A DNA stretch of 64,000 nucleotides from Bacteroidota bacterium (GCA_026224775.1 JAMFRP010000019.1:372001-436000), one strand, 5' to 3'; numbered from the stretch's first letter, positions 35,663 through 44,889 are shown. The notes: a model not told the origin generated them from the letters alone. Translations and numbers: made by a program.

Positions 35663-38600
35663 TTATTGAAAACTAATGTCAACACCGGCTGAATAGATTC
35701 TTGCCTGCGGATAGTTTGTTACAGCATCAATACCTTGTGTAGTAGTGCTAACTGTACCGCCTGTTGCAATCTCGCTGCCTAACTCAGGATCGAGGCCCTT
35801 GTAATGGGTAAATGTTAACAGGTTATTAGCCATTACAAATACTCTTAAACTTTTAACATTCAGTTGCTGTAAAACATTACCCGAGAAGGTATAACCTAAT
35901 TGTATGTTTTTAAGCTTTAAATAAGCACCGCTTTCAACAAAATAACTGTTTACCGAAGAGTAATTCTGGTTTGGATCTAAAGTGAAACCACCTGTAGTAG
36001 GGATACCTAGCCTTGGTTGAGAAGTAAGCCCGTTTGAACCAAAGAATGAATCGTTAAAGATTTGTTTAGTAGAGTTACCATCCTGAAAAACAGTTTGCTC
36101 ATAGGCTTTTACGCCGTTGTATAACTGTACGCCAGCAACGCCATTAAATAACATGGCTAAATCAAATCCCTGATAATTAAAGTGCAGATTAAAGCCATAC
36201 ACCATTTTAGGGTTAGGGTTACCTATAACCTGCCTGTCGTTCTGATCAATAGTAGCGTCGCCATTTGCATCGGTACTACCATCGGTATTGGCATAAATTA
36301 AGTCGCCCACATTAGCATGCTGACCATTAATAACTTGCTTTTGGGCTGCAGCTTGATTGCTAAATATGCCAAGCACTTTGTAGCCATAGAATGAACCAAA
36401 TGGTAAGCCGACTTTTGTAATAGTTATATTTTGGCTAGGCTGCGCGCTAAAAGCCACGTTACCAGGGTCAGGTGTGTACCAGTTGTAACCACCGTAAACA
36501 GCATCTGTAGCTGCACCGCTTAACTTGGTAACCTTGTTGGTATTAAAGCTGGCGTTTGCATTTATATCAAAACCAAGCTTCCCGAATTTGTTATGATAGC
36601 CTACCATAAAATCAAAGCCGTGGTTATCAACATCACCAATATTAGTTATGAAGGGAGCTGTAAAACCACTGCTTTGTGATAAAGTAAGGTCATATATCAT
36701 ATCTGACGTTTTTTTGTTATACCACTCTGCAGTAAAATAAAGGCTGCCATGTAAGGCTTCTCCGTCAATACCAATATTTGTTTCGGTAATGGTTTCCCAA
36801 TGTAAATTAGGATTTGGTATACCTGCTAAAGTATTCGCGATTTGGAATGGTGCACCCGGTGCAAAGCCTTGTGCCCCGCCTGCAATACCGGTAGAAACGT
36901 TGTTTTGTTGGTATGGTACGGTAAACGAATACGGAGGTATTGCGCTGTTACCTAATTGACCATAACTTGCCCTGAATTTTAAGCTATTTAATTCAGGCAG
37001 CACTTTATTAAAGAAGGGTTCTTCACTTATTGTCCATCCTGCAGATGCAGCCGGGAATACACCTTTTTGTTTATTCGGGCCAAATACAGTGTAGTTAGCA
37101 TCCTGCCTGATTGATCCTGATAGAAAATATCGCTCATTAAAATTATAATTTACACGTGCAAATTGTGATTTTATTAAGCTTTGCGGATCATAAGTGCCTG
37201 ACAGGCTTAATGCAGATGCAGAAGTTTGGATAAACGAGTAACCTGGTTCACCTACCTGACTTTCGCCTGCATCAATATTATTGGTTTTATCAGTAATCTG
37301 TTCGTAGCCAGCTAATGCACTTATATTATGCTTGCCAAAGCTTTGGTTGTATGACAACACATAGTTGGATAGCAATTGGCTGCTTTGATTGTATGATTTA
37401 GTAAGTGAATTGACATTGGATGATACCGGGCCAAAATTATAAGTGTTTTGAAAGAGGTCCTCAGTCTCCAGATAATAAGTGTAACCTAAGGTTGTTTTAA
37501 AATCTAAATGAAAAGGTAATTTCAGATCAGCATAAACATTGCCCTGGAAATTGTTTTTGGTATCCTGCGCGCTTGCTGAGTTTATTGCTCCTAAAGGGTT
37601 AGGGCCTGAATATTGCGCGCCATAACCTGATGGTTCAGTGCCGTAAGAGCCATTTGAATTATATATAGGGATGATTGGCTGGGTACGGAATGGGGCATTT
37701 GCCAGGAATGCCTGAGCGCCTACCAGTGGTGATGTAATGCGTTGAGATGCATTGATTTGCTCGCCAATAGTTAGATACTTGCTTAATTTATAGTCTGTAT
37801 TAACGCGTACACCTCCAATATTCGAGTAATTCTTGATGAAAATACCTGTTTGCTGATTGTAAAAGCCTGATATTAGGTAATTAATATTGTTTGATGCACC
37901 TGAAATTGACAGGTTATAATTTTGCTCGGTACCTGTACGATAAAGTGCGTTAACCCAATTGGTGTTTGCAAGGGTATCTAAACCTCCTTTGCCTGTAAAT
38001 ACAGTGGGGTTTAAGATGTCCTCTACTTTTAAGTAATCATCTTTGTCAAGCAGTTGTACCAATTTAGGTTTGGTCACACCATATCTTGCACTAAAAGTGA
38101 TTAATGGGGGCGCACCCGCATTTGCTCCCTTTTTAGTGGTGATAAGTATTACACCGCCAGCTGCCGCTGAACCATAAATAGCTGCTGAGGCCGCATCTTT
38201 AGCAATATCTATTGTTGCTATATCCTGTGGATTAATGCTGTTTAAATCTGATTGCCTTACCCCATCAACAATGTATAATGGGTTAGGTTGATAGAATGAA
38301 GCAACCCCGCGTATAATAATTTGCGGAACTGCATCCGGTGCAGCCGAGGCTGTAATTACGTTTACACCGGCAACACGGCCTTCTAAAGCTTCCAGAGGGT
38401 TGGTAATGGGTTGATCTTTAAATACATCGCCCTTGACAGAAGATATTGAGCCGGTAAGGTCCTTTCTTTTTTGTGTGCCGTAGCCAACAACAACAACTTC
38501 ATTTAGTTCCTGGTTGTCTTCCTGCATACCAACATTGATGGTTTGGCGATTGTTTACCGGTATCTCTTGCCTGGCATATCCCACACTTGTGAATACAAGT

Positions 38601-38812
38601 ACATCTGAATTTTTAGCGCTTATGGTATAATTACCATTCGCATCTGTGTTTGTTCCGTTTGCTGTGCCCTTTATCAGGATAGTTACGCCCGGAAAGGGAT
38701 TGCCTTTTTCATCTGTAACTTTACCTGAAACTGATATCTGCGCGAATGAAGACAGTGATATCAATAAAAGCAAAGGACAAAAAAGTAATAAGAGTAATTG
38801 TTTTTTATACAT
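35663..38812 (-). CDS. SusC/RagA-family TonB-linked outer membrane transporter (alpha-glucan locus)
   Basis: 1049 residues: signal peptide ending SSFAQ (about 25), a CarboxypepD_reg-like domain (ISVSGKVTDEKGNPFPGVTI, about 26-45 onward), ELNEVVVVGYGTQKRKDLTG as TonB-box region, a plug with IRGVASFYQPNPLYIVDGVR, and a barrel ending YSAGVDISFQ. No STN domain. With SusD it should import oligosaccharides. Its 410-bp upstream region carries a promoter candidate and repeated sequences, and a SusR-like regulator gene lies immediately upstream in the same orientation. Confidence 0.95.
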   Translation of the reverse strand: MYKKQLLLLLFCPLLLLISLSSFAQISVSGKVTDEKGNPFPGVTILIKGTANGTNTDANGNYTISAKNSDVLVFTSVGYARQEIPVNNRQTINVGMQEDNQELNEVVVVGYGTQKRKDLTGSISSVKGDVFKDQPITNPLEALEGRVAGVNVITASAAPDAVPQIIIRGVASFYQPNPLYIVDGVRQSDLNSINPQDIATIDIAKDAASAAIYGSAAAGGVILITTKKGANAGAPPLITFSARYGVTKPKLVQLLDKDDYLKVEDILNPTVFTGKGGLDTLANTNWVNALYRTGTEQNYNLSISGASNNINYLISGFYNQQTGIFIKNYSNIGGVRVNTDYKLSKYLTIGEQINASQRITSPLVGAQAFLANAPFRTQPIIPIYNSNGSYGTEPSGYGAQYSGPNPLGAINSASAQDTKNNFQGNVYADLKLPFHLDFKTTLGYTYYLETEDLFQNTYNFGPVSSNVNSLTKSYNQSSQLLSNYVLSYNQSFGKHNISALAGYEQITDKTNNIDAGESQVGEPGYSFIQTSASALSLSGTYDPQSLIKSQFARVNYNFNERYFLSGSIRQDANYTVFGPNKQKGVFPAASAGWTISEEPFFNKVLPELNSLKFRASYGQLGNSAIPPYSFTVPYQQNNVSTGIAGGAQGFAPGAPFQIANTLAGIPNPNLHWETITETNIGIDGEALHGSLYFTAEWYNKKTSDMIYDLTLSQSSGFTAPFITNIGDVDNHGFDFMVGYHNKFGKLGFDINANASFNTNKVTKLSGAATDAVYGGYNWYTPDPGNVAFSAQPSQNITITKVGLPFGSFYGYKVLGIFSNQAAAQKQVINGQHANVGDLIYANTDGSTDANGDATIDQNDRQVIGNPNPKMVYGFNLHFNYQGFDLAMLFNGVAGVQLYNGVKAYEQTVFQDGNSTKQIFNDSFFGSNGLTSQPRLGIPTTGGFTLDPNQNYSSVNSYFVESGAYLKLKNIQLGYTFSGNVLQQLNVKSLRVFVMANNLLTFTHYKGLDPELGSEIATGGTVSTTTQGIDAVTNYPQARIYSAGVDISFQ

Positions 38813-38897
38813 AATGATTTCATTTTAGGTTATTAATGGATAATCTTTTGGTTGGTTACTTGTATGTAGATCAGATAGTTTTATCCGGAAAGCAGGA

Positions 38898-38960
38898 GGG
38901 TATTAAGCTGCTTCTTTTGCACATGCGGTTTTGCACATACAAAAAAGCGATTCAATACCC
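38898..38960 (-). repeat. Direct repeat inside an inverted repeat in the susC leader
   Basis: Two copies of TTTTGCACAT with a 14-bp period (38915-38924 and 38929-38938) sit between inverted arms GGGTATT and AATACCC. This is a candidate operator or leader structure for control of susC by the neighbouring SusR-like regulator. Confidence 0.45.
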
Positions 38961-39172
38961 GGTTAAGGTTTTGATACATTTTCATAATTCAATAAAAGTT
39001 TTAAAAGAGGTTATAATCAGTAATTACAGCCTATGGTTTAGCTTGCCGTAATTCTCATATCAAAGAGAGGAGATTTAATTATCTGCAACAAGTTTCAAAA
39101 CTAAAATATAAAAGAGCAGGAGGCTTTATTGTATTTAAGTAATTGAATATCAGTGTGTTAAATAGTGTGTCG

Positions 39173-39203
39173 CAAATGTAAAATATAAACCCTATATAAA
39201 CAA
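39173..39203 (-). promoter_or_regulatory. Candidate promoter of the alpha-glucan susCD operon
   Basis: The minus strand reads TTG (39203-39201), a 20-bp spacer and TACATTTG (39180-39173). The -7 is an exact TAnnTTTG match. The predicted leader to the susC ATG is about 350 nt. Confidence 0.35.
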
Positions 39204-39223
39204 TATAAAGTTTAAGCTTGTAT

Positions 39224-40828
39224 TTATATAGCTTTTATAGCCATAATAGCATGCTCAAATTCATCATTATGGATGATGGATTTGCTTTTAATGCGGGCTT
39301 TATAGTTGTAGATGGTATTTACAGAATATTCAAGAATATGGGCTATCTTTTCTGTATCGCTAATTCCAAGCCTTATGAGGGCAAATATGCGCAGGTCGGT
39401 ATTTAGTAATTGATTGGGTAATAGTTTAACCCGATTCTCCTCACAAAACAATTCATTATAGCCATGTACAAAATTCGGGAAGATCTTAAGGAAGGCCTTA
39501 TCGAAATTAATAAACAATTCTTCGCGCTCTTTTGTAAGGTTGATGTTGTTAACCAGTATACGTATATCCTCATATCGTTTTGTGGTAAGCTTGTTGTCTA
39601 CAGAGCGTTTAAATTTTTCTAGTTTGTTTATATATTCCGATATCAGGTTGAAATAGTAACCTATGTACTCTTCCTTTATGGTATTGGCTTCGTTTAACTC
39701 GATAATACTTTTCTCCAGGTGGTGGTTAGTGTCCAGTATTATTTTATCAGCAACCTTTAATTTTTGTAGCTGCTTATAAATAATCACCGAAAACACAATT
39801 ACGATACTTACCAAAATAGTTAACAACGATGCGTAAAAGAAAAGCGCGCGTTTCTGCTCTTCCTCATTATTTATCCTGTCGCTGGCAATAACCGGTAGTA
39901 TGGCGCTTACCTGTAATTTCCTTTGCCTGGCGCCATAAAATATGGCATCATCCATGGCTTGTTTAATATATATATAGGCATTTTTTACATCGCCGTTTTT
40001 GTATAATAGCTGGGCAAGGTTTGTCATAGCCGCGGCTTCCTTAGTTGATGAACGTACATCAGCCATGGCAGCTCTTATTAGCAGAGAAATCGCACTGTCG
40101 GGCTCATTTTTACGAATATAAATATCGCTTAACGTGGATGCAGTAACCGCGAATTGATGGTCGGTAAGTTTGTATTTGTCGATCAGTTGCTTAAGTGCTG
40201 TAATGGCTTTATCGGTATTGCCTGTTTTAAGATACTTTAAGCCAGAATAATAAATATATTCAAAAGAATTACTTTTGCATAGTACAGTCCCCGAGTCGGT
40301 ATATAGGCTGGCACGCTTAACATAAAGGGGAGTATAATAATTATCCTTGTCAAAGTCGGATAAATCGTAATATGTGCGGGCGGTTAAAAAGTAGTATTCC
40401 TTTTTCGCGTCATTATCTAAAACCTTTACATTAACAGTTTTAAGCGAATCAAAGGTCTCCTTAAACATCCCCGATGAAAGCAATATAAAGCCAAGCTTAA
40501 TTTTGCTAACGGCAATTTTTGATGGGTCGTTTAATAAATGAGCTGTTTGCTGTAGTTTCTGAACATAGTCATAAGCCTTATCATAGTTAAATGATTTATA
40601 CTCATTATACAGGCTTAAATACAAGTTATATCTAAAATTCAGATCATTAATACGGTTGCTATTGAGGTAAGTCTCCAGCTTTTCAATTCTTATTGTTTTT
40701 TGCTGGTCGAATGTTTTTTTATTGTCTAAAACATCGTTCAGCTTATTCAATAAGGTATCATAGTTCTGGTTTGAAAATGCCGGATAAAAAAATAATAAAA
40801 AAGGAATCAGGAGTACAATTCTTTTCAT
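39224..40828 (-). CDS. SusR-like TPR/transmembrane/HTH regulator (DUF6377-type)
   Basis: 534 residues from the ATG at 40828; an in-frame ATG at 40846 is possible. Signal peptide/hydrophobic N-terminus (MKRIVLLIPFLLFF), then about 300 residues of TPR-like helices (e.g. GNTDKAITALKQLIDKY, NGDVKNAYIYIKQAM). One transmembrane helix follows at about 328-350 (LLTILVSIVIVFSVIIY), then a coiled region and a C-terminal LuxR-like HTH (LGISDTEKIAHILEYSVNTI). This architecture matches SusR of Bacteroides, which senses maltose-type sugars in the periplasm and activates sus genes in the cytoplasm. It lies directly upstream of susC, so control of the SusCD-GH97 genes is the natural inference. Confidence 0.85.
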   Translation of the reverse strand: MKRIVLLIPFLLFFYPAFSNQNYDTLLNKLNDVLDNKKTFDQQKTIRIEKLETYLNSNRINDLNFRYNLYLSLYNEYKSFNYDKAYDYVQKLQQTAHLLNDPSKIAVSKIKLGFILLSSGMFKETFDSLKTVNVKVLDNDAKKEYYFLTARTYYDLSDFDKDNYYTPLYVKRASLYTDSGTVLCKSNSFEYIYYSGLKYLKTGNTDKAITALKQLIDKYKLTDHQFAVTASTLSDIYIRKNEPDSAISLLIRAAMADVRSSTKEAAAMTNLAQLLYKNGDVKNAYIYIKQAMDDAIFYGARQRKLQVSAILPVIASDRINNEEEQKRALFFYASLLTILVSIVIVFSVIIYKQLQKLKVADKIILDTNHHLEKSIIELNEANTIKEEYIGYYFNLISEYINKLEKFKRSVDNKLTTKRYEDIRILVNNINLTKEREELFINFDKAFLKIFPNFVHGYNELFCEENRVKLLPNQLLNTDLRIFALIRLGISDTEKIAHILEYSVNTIYNYKARIKSKSIIHNDEFEHAIMAIKAI

Positions 40829-41010
40829 GAATGATTTAATAATCAAGCAGTTTTCAAAAAATGATGTATAAATTGGTAGATAATCAGTTGGCTATAAATT
40901 GGACTGGTTTATCTCTTTAAAATTAGAAAAAATAATCAATTTACCCTTGTAAATATTAAAAAAACAGAGATCGTTAAATTAACAAGCTCTGCCTATTGTA
41001 TGTAATAGGT

Positions 41011-41018
41011 TATCTTTG
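41011..41018 (+). promoter_or_regulatory. -7 element for truC
   Basis: TATCTTTG followed by C is an exact TAnnTTTG match 23 bases before the start codon. No -33 at the usual spacing was seen. Confidence 0.45.
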
Positions 41019-41041
41019 CTGGAAATGCATAGTACACCCGG

Positions 41042-41719
41042 ATGTTAGAGATTTTATATCACGATGAGCATTTAATTGCTATAAATAAGCCCCATAATCT
41101 GTTAGTCCATCGTTCATCCATAGCTGCGGATGTTGAAGAGTTTGCCTTGCAAATATTGCGCGACCAGGTAGGGCAATGGGTAAATCCTGTTCATCGGTTG
41201 GATAGGAAAACAGCCGGGGTATTGCTGTTTGCGTTTAACAAAGATGCGGAAATAGCTATGCATCAGCAATTTGCTGATAACCTGGTAAAAAAGAAATATC
41301 ATGCTATCGTTCGCGGGCATACGCCTGATAGCGAGGATATTGATTATCCGCTAAGGAAAGAAAATGGAACGCTGCAAGAAGCTTTTACAAGTTATATCAC
41401 GTTAAAGCGTGCCGAGATTGATGTGCCACTAGGCTCGCATCCAACATCCAGGTACTCTTTGATAGAAGTTACACCTTCAACCGGGCGCATGCACCAGATC
41501 AGGAAGCATATGGCGCATATCTCACATCCCATCATAGCCGATCGTACCCATGGCTGTAATAAACAAAACAGGTTTTTTAAATCAAACTGGGAAATGACTA
41601 CCATGCTATTGCATGCATCAAGCCTGTCTTTTACTCACCCCATCACCAAAAATATTGTCAATATTGAAGCGTATTTACAGCCTGAATTTAAAAGGGTTAT
41701 GGCTTTGATGAATTGGTAA
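41042..41719 (+). CDS. truC: tRNA pseudouridine(65) synthase TruC (RluA family)
   Basis: 225 residues without an S4 domain, the usual TruC size. MLEILYHDEHLIAINKP at the N-terminus, HRLDRKTAGVLLFA with catalytic Asp at residue 54, KKKYHAIVRGH, TGRMHQIRKHMAHISHPIIA and LLHASSLSFTHP all correspond closely to E. coli TruC. The enzyme converts U65 of tRNA to pseudouridine. It stands alone with its own promoter element. An RluA-type rRNA enzyme is the less likely alternative. Confidence 0.88.
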   Translation: MLEILYHDEHLIAINKPHNLLVHRSSIAADVEEFALQILRDQVGQWVNPVHRLDRKTAGVLLFAFNKDAEIAMHQQFADNLVKKKYHAIVRGHTPDSEDIDYPLRKENGTLQEAFTSYITLKRAEIDVPLGSHPTSRYSLIEVTPSTGRMHQIRKHMAHISHPIIADRTHGCNKQNRFFKSNWEMTTMLLHASSLSFTHPITKNIVNIEAYLQPEFKRVMALMNW

Positions 41720-41775
41720 TCGGGCAATCTGCCCGTCAACTTTAAACAAAAGATCACTAAATCGGTTACTATACT

Positions 41776-42039
41776 ATGAATACTTCTTTACAACACGCTT
41801 TCAACTTAACAGACGGCAAACATGATATTACTATAACAGCTATTGACAGTGATATAGCCGTAGGTAGCCTATCAGAAAATGGAAATTACAGATTAACCGA
41901 GGGTGAACTAAACCTGGGGGATATACAGTTTGATGAAGAAATGGATTATTGGATATACAATGGGCAAAGTGAATTTACCCGTGATGAATTGATCACAATA
42001 GCTGATTATATTAAACATCAGCATAATAGGGCCGCTTAG
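41776..42039 (+). CDS. Hypothetical small acidic protein
   Basis: 87 residues, no signal peptide or membrane segment. The sequence is acidic (DIQFDEEMDYWIYN) and looks like a compact alpha/beta domain: beta-rich first half (HDITITAIDSDIAVGSL), helical end (TRDELITIADYIKHQH). I do not recognise a family. It is 56 bases after truC and 70 bases before the DUF4337 gene on the same strand. Confidence 0.6.
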   Translation: MNTSLQHAFNLTDGKHDITITAIDSDIAVGSLSENGNYRLTEGELNLGDIQFDEEMDYWIYNGQSEFTRDELITIADYIKHQHNRAA

Positions 42040-42078
42040 TTACTAAATAATTGATATTTACTGTCGCATAATTCGTAT

Positions 42079-42086
42079 TATATTTG
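42079..42086 (+). promoter_or_regulatory. -7 element for the DUF4337 gene
   Basis: TATATTTG matches TAnnTTTG exactly, 23 bases before the ATG at 42110. The nearest TTG is 25 bases upstream of it, a long spacer. Confidence 0.35.
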
Positions 42087-42109
42087 TTCTGTAATCCTAA
42101 CATAATCAC

Positions 42110-42664
42110 ATGGACGAAATAGAAGATTTTTCAGAAAAGATTCATGAGCAAAGCGATGAGCATGCCCATGAGATATTACATCATAGCGAGAGCAAAGATA
42201 AATGGGTAATGTTTGTGGCGTTGTCTACAGCAGTTATTGCTGTCCTCGCTGCTATTACAGGTCTACTGGCTGGTAATCATGCAGATGATGCCATGTTAAC
42301 CCAAATACATGCATCAGACCAATGGGCTTTTTATCAGTCGAAAGGGATTAAAGCAGAGCTGCTTGCTTCTACCGATCATGTACTGGTTGTAATGGGCAAA
42401 CAATCAGATACAGTTGATGCTAAAAAAATAGCTACATATAAGCATCAGCAACAGGATATTATGAAAAAGGCTACTGAGTATCAGAAAGAATCTGATACTC
42501 ATGTTGAGCGGCACGATGTACTTGCGCGGGGCGTAACACTTTTTCAGGCCTCTATCGCCATTGGCGCAATATCCATTATAACCCGCCGGAAGCCGTTGTG
42601 GTTTGTGAGTCTTGGCTTTGCGGCAATAGGCTTGTTTTTCCTGATACAGGAGCTTTTTTTCTGA
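42110..42664 (+). CDS. DUF4337 domain membrane protein
   Basis: 184 residues. An acidic, His-rich N-terminal helix (EDFSEKIHEQSDEHAHEILHH is 21 residues, so only its first 20 define the acidic part) precedes a first transmembrane helix at about 31-53 (VALSTAVIAVLAAITGLLAG). A charged helical middle follows (QQQDIMKKATEYQKESDTH), then two C-terminal helices (about 142-160 and 165-184). The order and the DQWAFYQSKGIK segment are typical of DUF4337. The function is unknown. It is probably an inner-membrane protein. Confidence 0.8.
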   Translation: MDEIEDFSEKIHEQSDEHAHEILHHSESKDKWVMFVALSTAVIAVLAAITGLLAGNHADDAMLTQIHASDQWAFYQSKGIKAELLASTDHVLVVMGKQSDTVDAKKIATYKHQQQDIMKKATEYQKESDTHVERHDVLARGVTLFQASIAIGAISIITRRKPLWFVSLGFAAIGLFFLIQELFF

Positions 42665-42723
42665 CAATACGTACTATTTAACCCCTTAATGCATTAAGTT
42701 GATTTTGCGGGGATTGTAATGGT

Positions 42724-42731
42724 TATCTTTG
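42724..42731 (+). promoter_or_regulatory. -7 element for the DEAD-box helicase gene
   Basis: TATCTTTG followed by CA is an exact match 19 bases before the ATG; TTG at 42699-42701 is 22 bases upstream of it. The untranslated leader would be only about a dozen bases. Confidence 0.45.
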
Positions 42732-42750
42732 CACTTTCTAAGCAAAGCAA

Positions 42751-44052
42751 ATGATAAAAAAAGTACTGGAGAATTTAAAGATAACCGCGTTAAACGAAAT
42801 GCAAAATGCGGCGCTTAATGCCGATAAAAAAAGTGACATCATTTTGCTTGCGCCTACCGGTTCCGGTAAAACCCTTGCATTTTTATTACCTTTGCTAAGT
42901 GTATTAGATGCGAATGTGCCATTGGTACAGGCGTTGATATTAGTTCCCTCGCGTGAGCTTGCTTTACAGATTGAACAGGTATTTAAAGCCATGGGGAATG
43001 GTTTTAAAGTGAACTGCTGTTATGGTGGCCACTCTACAAAAATAGAAAGTAACAACCTATCGCAACCACCGGCCTTGTTAATTGGTACCCCTGGCCGTAT
43101 AGCGCATCATTTGCGCCGCGAAACCTTCAGGACAGATAAAATAGAAACATTGATACTGGATGAGTTTGACAAAGCGCTTGAATTTGGTTTTCAGGAGGAT
43201 ATGTCGTACATCATCAGGCAACTTCCTTCCATAAAAAAACGAGTGCTGACATCTGCTACTCAAATGCAGGATATACCTTCATTTACCGGGGTGAAGCACC
43301 CTGTAGAATTGAACTTTTTGCGTAATAAATCAAATACACCTGATTTAAAATTGAAAGCTGTTATAGCTGATGGCGAGGATAAGTTAGATGTGCTTTTTTC
43401 ATTGGTATGCAAAATCGGTAACGAGGCTACACTGATATTCTGTAATCATAGGGATGCTGTGGAACGGATTAGCGAGCTGTTATGGCACCAGGGATTGGTA
43501 CATGATATATTTCATGGCGGGATGGAGCAGGAGGATAGGGAACGCGCATTGCTAAAATTCAGGAATGGTAGTCACCGTTTGTTGATCACTACTGATTTGG
43601 CCTCACGAGGATTAGATATTCCAGAAATTGAGCATGTGATCCATTATCAGTTACCACATAATGAAGAGGCCTTCCTGCACCGCAATGGCAGAACAGCACG
43701 TATGCATGCCAAGGGAACATCTTATTTGATACTTACCCCTGATGAACTGCCATCGTACTTAAAAGCAGTTCCTGAAATTGAGGAGTTACCGGCACATAAT
43801 ACCTTACCGAGGCCAACCCCATGGGAAACCTTATACATCGCCGCAGGCAAAAAGGATAAAGTTAATAAGGTGGATATTGTAGGTTTATTACTTAAGAAAG
43901 GTGAATTGGACAAAGAAGATCTGGGTTTGATTGAGGTTTTAGACCATACTTCATATGCCGCCGTAAAAAGTAATAAAATTGCAAAGGTTGTAAGTTTGAT
44001 AAAAACTGAAAAAATCAAGAATAAAAAGGTTAAAATTGAAATCTCAAGATAA
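42751..44052 (+). CDS. DEAD-box RNA helicase
   Basis: 433 residues. Motif I APTGSGKT (about 31-38), Ia LVPSRELALQ, Ib GTPGRIAHH, motif II DEFD in LILDEFDKALEFGF (about 136-149; the usual DEAD is changed at the third position), motif III SAT, then helicase C domain with IFCNHRDAVERI, TDLASRGLDIPEI (motif V) and HRNGRTARM (motif VI). It has a basic C-terminal tail. The enzyme unwinds RNA using ATP, probably in ribosome assembly or RNA turnover. It is followed eight bases later by a DUF1456 gene, so the two may be cotranscribed. Confidence 0.92.
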   Translation: MIKKVLENLKITALNEMQNAALNADKKSDIILLAPTGSGKTLAFLLPLLSVLDANVPLVQALILVPSRELALQIEQVFKAMGNGFKVNCCYGGHSTKIESNNLSQPPALLIGTPGRIAHHLRRETFRTDKIETLILDEFDKALEFGFQEDMSYIIRQLPSIKKRVLTSATQMQDIPSFTGVKHPVELNFLRNKSNTPDLKLKAVIADGEDKLDVLFSLVCKIGNEATLIFCNHRDAVERISELLWHQGLVHDIFHGGMEQEDRERALLKFRNGSHRLLITTDLASRGLDIPEIEHVIHYQLPHNEEAFLHRNGRTARMHAKGTSYLILTPDELPSYLKAVPEIEELPAHNTLPRPTPWETLYIAAGKKDKVNKVDIVGLLLKKGELDKEDLGLIEVLDHTSYAAVKSNKIAKVVSLIKTEKIKNKKVKIEISR

Positions 44053-44060
44053 TTACGAAT

Positions 44061-44285
44061 ATGAGCAACAATGATATTATGAAAAAGCTTAGGGTTGCCC
44101 TAAAGTTTACCGATGATGACATTATTGAGGTGCTACAATTAGCAGATTTTAGAATAACTAAAACTGAACTGGGAGCAATCTTCCGCAAGGAGGATCACCC
44201 AAATTTTAAGCCTTGCGGCGACCAGATACTACGTAATTTTTTAAATGGACTCATCATATACAAACGCGGGCCAAAAGCCAGTTAA
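44061..44285 (+). CDS. Single-domain DUF1456 protein
   Basis: 74 residues with one DUF1456 module: NNDIMKKLRVALKFTDDDII, then VLQLADFRITKTELGAIFR, then QILRNFLNGL. E. coli YehS has two tandem copies in about 156 residues, so this is a half-length version. The function is unknown. It is 8 bases after the DEAD-box gene and ends overlapping the convergent CAP-domain gene by four bases. Confidence 0.8.
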   Translation: MSNNDIMKKLRVALKFTDDDIIEVLQLADFRITKTELGAIFRKEDHPNFKPCGDQILRNFLNGLIIYKRGPKAS

Positions 44286-44854
44286 TGGCCTGATCCGCCG
44301 CTTGTTTGTATTAGTTTAAGCTTGCCGCTACGTAATTCGCTTTGTTGTTGCGGCGAAAATGATTCCCGGCCGCCAAAGTCCTGCACCCAATAGCTGTGGT
44401 TTTCGGCAACGCCAACTTCCTTAAATTTGGGGTTCAATAAATTTTTGCAATGGCCGGGGCTTTTAATCCAGCCGTCCATTACTTGATTAATGTTGGTTTG
44501 GCCAAAGGCTATGTTTTCGCCTATCGCGAAGCTCTTAAATCCGTTAAAAATATATCCTGCGAAAACTATACGGTCTTCCATACTGCGGCCATCCTTACTG
44601 GTATGGCTGAAATAGTTGTTGTTCGACATGTCCCAGGCATGGCCTGTAGCAGCTTTTTCCAAATTATCATTCCAAACGATGGGTGGGGCAGGAGGCATAT
44701 AGGTAGTCCCGCAAGTGCAACCCGTTGACCTAACATGGTTAATCTGTTTTAAAAACTCATGTTTAAATTCTGGTGTGCCTGTTGCTTGGCTATATGCCCT
44801 AATGCCTGTTAAGCATAATATAGTAAACAAACAGCTTATAATTAATTTTTTCAT
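44282..44854 (-). CDS. Secreted CAP-domain (SCP/PR-1) protein
   Basis: 190 residues: signal peptide ending near AYSQ (about 23), then a CAP domain with LKQINHVRSTGCTCG, HAWDMSNNNYFSHTSKDG, IGENIAFGQ, MDGWIKSPGHCKNLLNP and VGVAENHSYWVQDFGG. The conserved His and Glu residues of the CAP cavity are present (GHAWDM, SHTS, GEN, GHC). Bacterial secreted CAP proteins have no agreed function. It follows the slippage-prone TPR gene on the same strand. Confidence 0.88.
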   Translation of the reverse strand: MKKLIISCLFTILCLTGIRAYSQATGTPEFKHEFLKQINHVRSTGCTCGTTYMPPAPPIVWNDNLEKAATGHAWDMSNNNYFSHTSKDGRSMEDRIVFAGYIFNGFKSFAIGENIAFGQTNINQVMDGWIKSPGHCKNLLNPKFKEVGVAENHSYWVQDFGGRESFSPQQQSELRSGKLKLIQTSGGSGH

Positions 44855-44889
44855 ATCTGTTTTGTTCGACTATAGAAACCGGCAGTAGT

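Larger units (their letters stand above)
38813..39223 (-). other. 411-bp leader/promoter region of the alpha-glucan susC
   Basis: No convincing ORF. It holds a promoter candidate (39173-39203), a second -7-like element (TAGTTTTG on the minus strand, 39096-39103), a direct repeat of TTTTGCACAT (38915-38924 and 38929-38938) and flanking arms GGGTATT (38898-38904) and AATACCC (38954-38960) that could pair in the leader RNA. Confidence 0.45.

Noticed and set aside
42685..42698. 14-bp palindrome CTTAATGCATTAAG before the helicase gene
   Set aside because: Short and AT-rich, probably chance in this base composition, with no second copy seen.
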